This document shows, piece by piece, positions 57,599-64,000 of a DNA stretch of 64,000 nt. The stretch's first letter is position 1, and every line of letters starts with the position of its first letter. This DNA comes from Brachypterus glaber (taxonomy: Eukaryota > Arthropoda > Insecta > Coleoptera > Kateretidae). The notes under the pieces are model-generated. The model made no database searches, had not been told where the DNA came from, and saw only the letters and a list, made by a program, of their open reading frames with translations. The position numbers and the translations under genes were made by a program. Where the stretch lies: positions 38,901,026-38,965,025 of the forward strand of contig OY294048.1 in the NCBI GenBank assembly GCA_958510825.1, given 5' to 3'.

Positions 57599-57927
57599 CT
57601 AATTTGAGTCCTCCTTGAACCTGCCCGTCCTTTCATTAAAGGTCAGGATATTGGCCCAGGGGAGATCTCTTAGTTCCTCTTGGTTGAGTTTTTGAGTTTC
57701 AAAGACTTGCAACCTGATCCTGTCGTATCTGACACACTCGGCTAAGTAATGAGAGGATGTTTCATCCTCTCCGCACTCTGGGCATAGCGGACTCTCTAGA
57801 ATCCGCATTGTTGCCTGGTGCTTCCTTAGCCTGCAGTGGCCCGTGAGGACCCCTACAAGTTGTTTGAGTGCAGTTCTTCCTTTTTCCAGCAACCAGTCGG
57901 TCTTTGATTTGCTTGGACCAGCCAGGA
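57599..57927 (-). pseudogene. I/R1-group LINE ORF2 C-terminal fragment
   Basis: TALKQLVGVLTGHCRLRKHQ, then CPECGEDETSSHYLAECVRY: the cysteine/histidine motif CX2CX8HX4C (approximately) that closes ORF2 of LINEs of the I, R1 and related clades. Only the last third is present; the junction at about 57927 leads into a probable SINE. Confidence 0.75.
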
Positions 57928-58045
57928 ATAATAAAGAAGTAAAAACAAAAAAAAGCAGTTTGGGATGGGCCTCAAACCTGAGAACTTTTGAATGGCATGC
58001 CATGGCAGCGGCTGCCAGTTACACTGACTTTTAGACCACGAGTCG
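57928..58045 (-). repeat. probable tRNA-derived SINE
   Basis: Minus strand: TGGTCTAAAAGTCAGTG (A-box-like, 58038-58022), then GGTTTGAGGCC (B-box-like, 57978-57968), spaced as in a type II tRNA. A poly(T/A)-containing tail at 57930-57958 follows. No intact cloverleaf, so not a functional tRNA. Confidence 0.45.
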
Positions 58046-58599
58046 ACTGTTAAAAGGAGGGTATTGTATTTTGGGCTAAATAGCCTGCAACGAAAAGACT
58101 TTACATGCTTATATATACAAAAATAAATACTTAGCCAAAATTTCAATGCACGAGTTGGCAAACTTGCACCTAACGATGGTTCGTGTCAAGTGTCATGTAA
58201 AACTAAAAATAACTTCTTCTGTGGGGCTAAGGGCTGTGTAATACACGGTGTGTATGGTTATGTGTTGACTGCGCTTGACTGTAAAATTAAAATATTTTGT
58301 TGTTTTGTTGTTAATTTTTAGGGATATAATGTGTATTACACAATGTGTATTGGACTTATCAGACTAGTTTCTCAGTAAGATTATGGAGTTGTTTGGTATT
58401 TATACTAATAATATTGTAAAGCAATCGAGCAGCTCGAACGATATAGCATAGTAACCTAAAGCCTGCAGTCTCATGGGACCGTGTGAACCCAGACTAGTAA
58501 TTTAATGTGGCTTTCAACGTGTTAAATACCATCCATGAAAAAGTTTTAAGAGCTCTAGTGTTAAATATATACATTTAATTAATATTGTACATTGTTTTT

Positions 58600-58680
58600 A
58601 TTATACATTACAAATGTTATGTTGATATACATTACAAATGTTATGTTGATACATTAAAAATGTTATGTTGATATCATGAT
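58600..58680. repeat. three tandem copies of a 24-base unit
   Basis: ATACATTACAAATGTTATGTTG repeated three times, the last with a mutation. The surrounding 58.1-58.9 kb has no gene signal. Confidence 0.85.
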
Positions 58681-58902
58681 GTAGAATCGTTTCCTTTATT
58701 TTCCGCCATAAGTCTGCAAACACCGTTTATAATGTTATTTTCTCGTGTGCCCTTAAATCTTGTTTTTTTTTATGAATTACATATTTTTATAATTGTGCTG
58801 CACAATTTTTGCAAATTGATTCTTAAAATAAAATTATTTTTTCCTAAAAAAAAAATACGTCAGCTCATTCCTTCTGTTTTTTTCGTATTATACTATTCTA
58901 GC

Positions 58903-59155
58903 CAACGAACTAATAACTCTTCTCTCTAGAATAGGCATTTCATTTTTAAATACTGAAAAAAACGTAGCCAACATATACATTGGTCTGTCTTACTCGCACA
59001 GCTTTGTTCTAACAGAGACATTAATAACAGTTACTGGTAATTGTTATTGTGTAGGCCTGAATATGCCTACTATTTGTTTACAAAAAAACCGAGATGTTGG
59101 CTATATTTTATATTAACGGTATGAGTATTCTAGAGAGAAGAGTTGTTAGTTCGTT
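58903..59155. mobile_element. 253-bp MITE, CAACGAACTAATAACTC ends, copy 2
   Basis: Inverted relative to 50714-50964. Flanks ATTCTAGC and ATTCTAAC agree at 7 of 8 bases, suggesting an 8-base duplication (hAT-like). Confidence 0.85.
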
Positions 59156-59187
59156 GATTCTAACGATTACGCGCTGTGAATAGTATA

Positions 59188-60006
59188 GGGGAAGTCGGGG
59201 TTAACTGGTCTACAGGGTTAACTGGTCCACCTGTATTTTATCAACTTTTTTTATTAGTATTGGCGCCTTAATTTCTAGTGATATTTAGTTAGTAGTATTG
59301 TTTAAAGTATTATGAAGTATTGTCAACATGTAAGTCGTAGTAAAAAAAGTTCATTTTTTTCGATGAGAAGTAGGCATTTATCTTAACTTTTATTTTTTAA
59401 TTAATACTTTATTATTAATAGGAGGATCTAGACTAATATTTTAACTAATATACTAAGTATTTTGTTAAATTATTTTGCATAATTCCCGCCTTCTACTATC
59501 TTATTAAGTATTAAAATTTTATGATTTCATTCAGTGGTGTCACTCAGGGTTAACTGGTTCGGGGTTAACTGGACCACTTATGCCAATATTAATTAGTTAG
59601 GTGTTAACTGGGCCATGTCCAGTTAACCCCGGACCAGTTAACCCCAAGCTATATCTATTATTTAACATATTATGTTGTCTATTTTAGTGTTAAAATTAAA
59701 TTTTATTTTTTGTTTCAAATCGTTTTTATTCACAATAATTACAATAGAGTACACTTTTGTTAGTGGACCAGTTAACCCTGAGTTGTGGTCCAGTTAACCC
59801 TGCCCTATGGGGTTAACTGGTCCAGCGGGGTTAACTGGTTTATCGTTAATAACTTTTTTTATATAAATAATATTTGTCTGAAGTATTAATATGTTCTAAC
59901 AATAGTAATAATCTACCTTTTGCTATAGGAAATATTAGAAAATTGTTTACAGGTTTTTTAAAAACTCGATATGAAAAAAAGCGGCCCAGTTAACCCCGAC
60001 TTCCCC
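59188..60006. mobile_element. 819-bp TIR element with GTTAACTGG iterations, copy 2
   Basis: TA|GGGGAAGTCGGGGTTAACTG ... complement|TA. Twelve GTTAACTGG/CCAGTTAAC words are visible in clusters at both ends and in the middle. Inverted relative to copy 1 and closely similar along its length. Confidence 0.9.
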
Positions 60007-60009
60007 TAA

Positions 60010-60888
60010 TAATAGTAAAACCTGATCTATTTATAAGGATTAAATACTGTGCCAGACTCCTAAAGCATAGTTTCGACTAAACAAATTATAATGATAACTC
60101 AGAATAATAATTAATCACGCATATTCACAGACGCGCACTGTATAATTGTGTTTTAATTATAGTTCTGATTAATACACCATCTTCAAGCAGTTTACTCGTT
60201 TAAGCCTTAAACTTTAGATTTCTCTTAAAATAAATTATATGCCCAACGAGTATAAGTTTAATTACACTAGTCAACAAATAGAAACTTTTTTTTTTGCTCC
60301 CAAAGTAAATTTTTCTTACTTATTCGACGGCGTAGAATCCGAGTCTGACCTACTACCATTTAAAAATTAAAATTACGATCTAGAAGGCTTCAGATCTCGC
60401 TCGTAGATACCAGCGCTTTTTAGTCAATACGTAACCAAATCGAACTACAAGTTACCAGTCCTTATTCTCTACGTTCATGATTAAAATAAACCCCAAATAA
60501 TCTTCTAGAGTTCTGATAAAGTTTTTGCATTAATTTTGAAATACAATCTAAACTTAAAATAACTGATTAAAATCAAATATCAATTATTTAATGGTACTAA
60601 AGAAACGAAAAAACCATTTTCATTAAACTTTCCATTGAATCGCAGTTCATTATAATTTGGCACTTCACTGCTTATGAGGCATAGCCTGCAATAATTAATT
60701 AAATTGGCGTCTAGCCAAGCACATCATTAACTTATGTCAATAAGCTATCAAAACTTTACGAGATGGGAAACTTATCAGTTGCAATAATGTATATTTAATA
60801 TTTATGGGTGATTTATTGCTCTCGCGCGTCTTATACTCTTCACAGATATTAATAAATTGGGTAAACAAGTAAATAATTAGTATACAGG
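60010..60888. other. no gene seen
   Basis: AT-rich, without repeat boundaries or coding signal. Confidence 0.4.
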
Positions 60889-60889
60889 G

Positions 60890-62060
60890 TGTTCCCGGAT
60901 AAGTGAAACGAGTCTTGTAAAAGGTAAAAAATTCCCGATTTAAATGTTCATTTTTTGGGGTTTAACCCTGCTTGATTAAAGATTAATTTCTAACATAGTT
61001 TCAGTTTTGAAAAATCAAGTATGCCTTGGACTTTTTACAAAAAAACTATTTTTCTGTAAAGTGCCTTTTATGTGGAAAATACAACAAAAAGTTATTAAGA
61101 AAAGTTGTTTAGAATCAACATCTAGGCCCCTGTACCAAATTTCAAAATTCTCGGCCAACTATGATTTTTCAATTGTTTCTTAATTTTTTTCCAACATATA
61201 GTGTGTTTTACTGCATCATTCTGCAGTAGGAAATGTTTGAACAGAATGAAACTAAGCACAAAAACGGATTATGTCAATCGTCAAAATAAGGCCAAGAGAA
61301 GAAGAAGACGAGCGATATTTTATTAAATGTTTTGGTTAATTTCTGAAAATCCTAACTAAGTCTTATCTATGCTGAAAATATATTTCAAGACTGCAGTACA
61401 TTACATGTAATGGATCGTGATAACCAAAGATATTTAGTTATTTTTCAGACTATTAGGCTAATTTGTGAAAATGAACAGTATAGCCGACAAATGCTATTAG
61501 ATTCTGGACCCAAACTTAGTTCAGATATTTTAATTAATATAATAATAAAGTAGGTATTTCAATCCATAGTAAATATTTGCAAAAAAAATAATTAACTTTT
61601 ATAAAGTAGGTAGGTACTTATTATTGCAGTACAGCAAAACTAAATGTATGAGTAACTAGGTATATGTACTTACTTTCTTTGTTAAACTAATACAGTTTTC
61701 CGTTGTTTCCGTACTTAAGTTCGTCCATATTTTTAATTATAAACGCAGAATCACAAATGTAAACGTTAGTTATTTTTTTATTTTGACATTTGACATCTGT
61801 CATTCTCTTCATTCAGACCTCTCTCGATCGTTTGGTCGGAATGGCGAGAATGGTCAAATATCAGCAGTAAAACGATGATTCCGTTCAAACCAGTGGCACC
61901 AGTGGCAACAGAATGATGCAGTAAAACGCACTAATAGTAGTTTTTTAGTAACAGATATGTCAAAAAGTTATACAGAAAAGTTGCTTGATATTAAATTCTA
62001 GGTCCGTGTCCCAAATTTCAAAATCCTAGGCCAACTTTGATTGATAGATAACCCAGCGCT
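60890..62060. repeat. TACAGGGTGTTCC repeat with internal duplicated block
   Basis: Begins TATACAGGGTGTTCCCGGAT. A block CAAAAAGTTAT..AGAAAAGTTG...CCAAATTTCAAAATYCT..GCCAACT occurs at 61085-61160 and again at 61955-62030, flanking the MITE at 61201-61931. Confidence 0.6.
61201..61931. mobile_element. 731-bp TIR element, GTGTGTTTTACTGCATC ends
   Basis: TA|GTGTGTTTTACTGCATCATT ... AATGATGCAGTAAAACGCAC|TA, about 24-base TIR with one mismatch. The interior is not foldback and has no open frame of note. Confidence 0.75.
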
Positions 62061-62136
62061 GCAGCCCGCTGTACTGATAGGCTATCGTCCCTCTAATAAC
62101 ACAGCCTGCAATTTTAACTTTTTTCTGCTTCATATA

Positions 62137-62705
62137 CAGGGTGATCAATAACTGGCATGCCAAAATTTAAGTCCAAACCAAGCGATTCTACATCCAAAAA
62201 TATAAAAAAAGTTCCTATAAAGGTTGGTCCGGAAATGAGCCCTAAGGGAGCTACGGCCCTTTAAAATTGTAATAAAAATAAGGTTTTTAATTAATAACTC
62301 TGGTACCCTTAAAGCTATACCAACAAGCTTTTGCATGTATACTAGTATTAATAAGGGCAATAAGTTTATGTTAATTTTTTGTTTTTAATTTATCCAGAGG
62401 CGTGCCTAGACGGACAATATGTGAGGCTTAATACATTTTTGCCCCAAACTTTTTTATGTTTATGTTTTTTGGATTTTCTGTAAAAAATATAGATTCCTTG
62501 AGTAAAAATACATAAAAAAGCCATATAGTGTAATACTGTAGGAGCTACCGTTTAAAAAAAAATTGCAATTAAGAGGAAGTAAAATTTTGTGCCACCAAAA
62601 ACGTTACTTTTTAAAAGGATATTAAATTTAGGTATTTTGGTGAAGAATACTTTTTTGCTCAGTGTTAAATAAAGAATCACCCTACAGCATTAAAATTTTA
62701 TTGAT
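62137..62705. mobile_element. CAGGGTGATCA MITE, one end truncated
   Basis: Left end CAGGGTGATCAATAACTGGC complete; the element is in the opposite internal order to 2922-3592 and stops near ATTAAAATTTTATTG without the second TIR. TCCAAACC is inserted in its terminal arm at 62172. Confidence 0.8.
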
Positions 62706-62715
62706 TCTGAGTTAA

Positions 62716-63755
62716 AATATTGTTTTGGAGGCTTGCTGTAAAGTGAATTATCTTTTTTTTTAATCCATACATAGCTAGGATTTCATATACGTATTTTGAT
62801 TTAGAATCAATTAAAAAAAATATCCTGTTTCTGTAGCACCCTGTATAAACTTTATACTACTCCTACATTTATAATAAAGGTTCAAAAATTATTGTTCGTT
62901 CAAAAATTATTGTTCGTTCAAAAATATTTTCTTCGCACACCATTTAAAAAGTCTAAATAACAAAAAGTCTATTATAATCATAAAAATTATAAAATTTAAT
63001 CGATTTTATCAATTTTATATCGACTTTTTTAATTTTATATCGTTTTCAAATAAAAAATTCAAAACATTCTGAAAAATATGGATCCTAAAAGGCTCCTAAG
63101 GACATTTTTAAAAACATGCATACTAAGAACTCATTTTTCTAATTTTTGTAAGAAACACTAATTTAAATGTATCTTTTCAAATCAGAAACAATTTTTCAAA
63201 TTAAATTAAATGTAAAAGTTCTAGGTTTGATCTTCCAGAGACAACAGAGATAAAATATTGTTTTTGACGGTTGCCGTAAAGTGGTTTATCTTTTTTTTTT
63301 AATACCTAGGATTTCATATACGTATGTTGGACCCTGGGGTCTCAAAACGACAATTTGAGATAAGAAAATTCGTGAAACATAGAGATTGGTCTTACCTTGA
63401 TGTTAGATTTTCTGGTGATGTCTGAGCTCAGAAGTCGTGATGGATAGGCCCTGTCTCTATATTTAGTAACGCGAAAATGTTGTGTTGAAGTGGAACTGTA
63501 TATCATAGATGGTATCTATAATCTCCCTTTTGCATAGCGAGTGACCGAAACAGCAATGGCCGGCGGCGATATTGATGTACGTGTTGAGTACCGAACTAAT
63601 TACTACTTACTACTATGTAGAATCAATTAAAAAAAATATCCTGTTTCTGTAGCATAAACTTTAACACAAACTTTATACTACTCCTAAATTTATAATAAAG
63701 GTTCAAAAATTATTGTTCGTACAAAAATATTTTCTTTGCACACCATTTAAATGCA
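62716..63755. repeat. local tandem duplication, second copy interrupted
   Basis: 62716-62948 (TAAAATATTGTTTT..., ATTTCATATACGTAT, CTTTATACTACTCCT, TATTGTTCG) recurs at 63262-63327 plus 63618-63755. Copy 1 has an extra CAAAAATTATTGTTCGTT unit. Confidence 0.82.
63328..63617 (-). other. non-repeat insert with splice donor consensus; possible 5' exon
   Basis: A 290-base segment inside the second copy of the local duplication, more GC-rich than its surroundings and matching nothing else in the window. On the minus strand ATCAAG|GTAAGA at 63396/63395 is a near-ideal donor. It could be a first, non-coding exon of a gene outside the tested frames, or a foreign insertion. No convincing open frame. 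Confidence 0.3.
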
Positions 63756-64000
63756 AAGCTTTTCAAATTATTTCACATTTTCATAAATAAAGTAGCTTTA
63801 TTCGGAAAGTTTATTTCGAATTGTTTCGGCTTAAATGAGATTTTGGTTTTAAATATTTCATAATTTACAATGACGAGGCATGACGATGGAATATAATGAA
63901 TAAGTATGAATTCATATTTAGAACCAGATACTAATGAAATTAAAGGATAATAAAATTGTGATTCAATTATTATACTCTCCAGAGCTCCAGAGCTTGAAGA

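Noticed and set aside
57928..58045. Functional tRNA gene on the minus strand
   Set aside because: A- and B-box-like words are present but no acceptor stem or anticodon arm folds properly, and it continues into a LINE 3' fragment; a SINE is more likely.

Overview
The window is AT-rich, intron-bearing and packed with transposable elements, as expected for an insect nuclear genome. A CYP6-type cytochrome P450 and the mix of Jockey, RTE, R4/Dong and BEL/Pao retroelements with many TIR-bounded non-autonomous DNA transposons (MITEs) fit a holometabolous insect. A beetle is my best guess, but nothing seen here proves the order. One 200-base assembly gap lies at 44157-44356.

The only intact protein-coding gene I can support is a five-exon CYP6-like P450 on the minus strand (start codon 9561, stop 300). 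Its exons join to an uninterrupted 511-codon frame with every P450 signature motif. Its introns are full of repeats: a 766-bp TIR element and an old inverted repeat in intron 4; a 671-bp MITE, several palindromes and a 926-bp foldback in intron 3; a tandem array interrupted by a 135-bp MITE in intron 2. A further 352-bp MITE lies 38 bp upstream of the start codon.

10-29 kb holds no host gene that I recognise. It has about a dozen TIR elements, several with long foldback arms and a short motif repeated many times (20598-21134, 22525-23280, 23528-24765, 27768-28592), plus a 5'-truncated RTE reverse-transcriptase fragment (21541-22256). 29.3-33.7 kb holds a microsatellite and a decayed R4/Dong-type LINE inserted in it. 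35.3-39.6 kb is a BEL/Pao LTR retrotransposon with gag, protease, reverse transcriptase, RNase H and the start of integrase, broken by stops and frameshifts and cut off inside integrase. It abuts a displaced zinc-knuckle gag fragment of a Jockey-like LINE (39591-40100), followed by a nearly complete but frameshifted Jockey-like LINE on the minus strand (40175-44156) running into the gap.

44.4-64 kb is again repeats: foldback MITEs, LINE 3' fragments (48.9-49.7, 51.2-51.4, 57.1-57.9 kb), a probable tRNA-derived SINE, and further copies of families seen earlier. An unusual non-repeat island at 63328-63617 carries a strong minus-strand splice-donor consensus.

No new enzymatic system is visible. 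The most unusual material is the non-autonomous elements: several sequence-unrelated families share one architecture (TIRs plus a family-specific 9-16 bp motif reiterated in both orientations), and a set of short palindromes has different arms but a similar GC-rich head.
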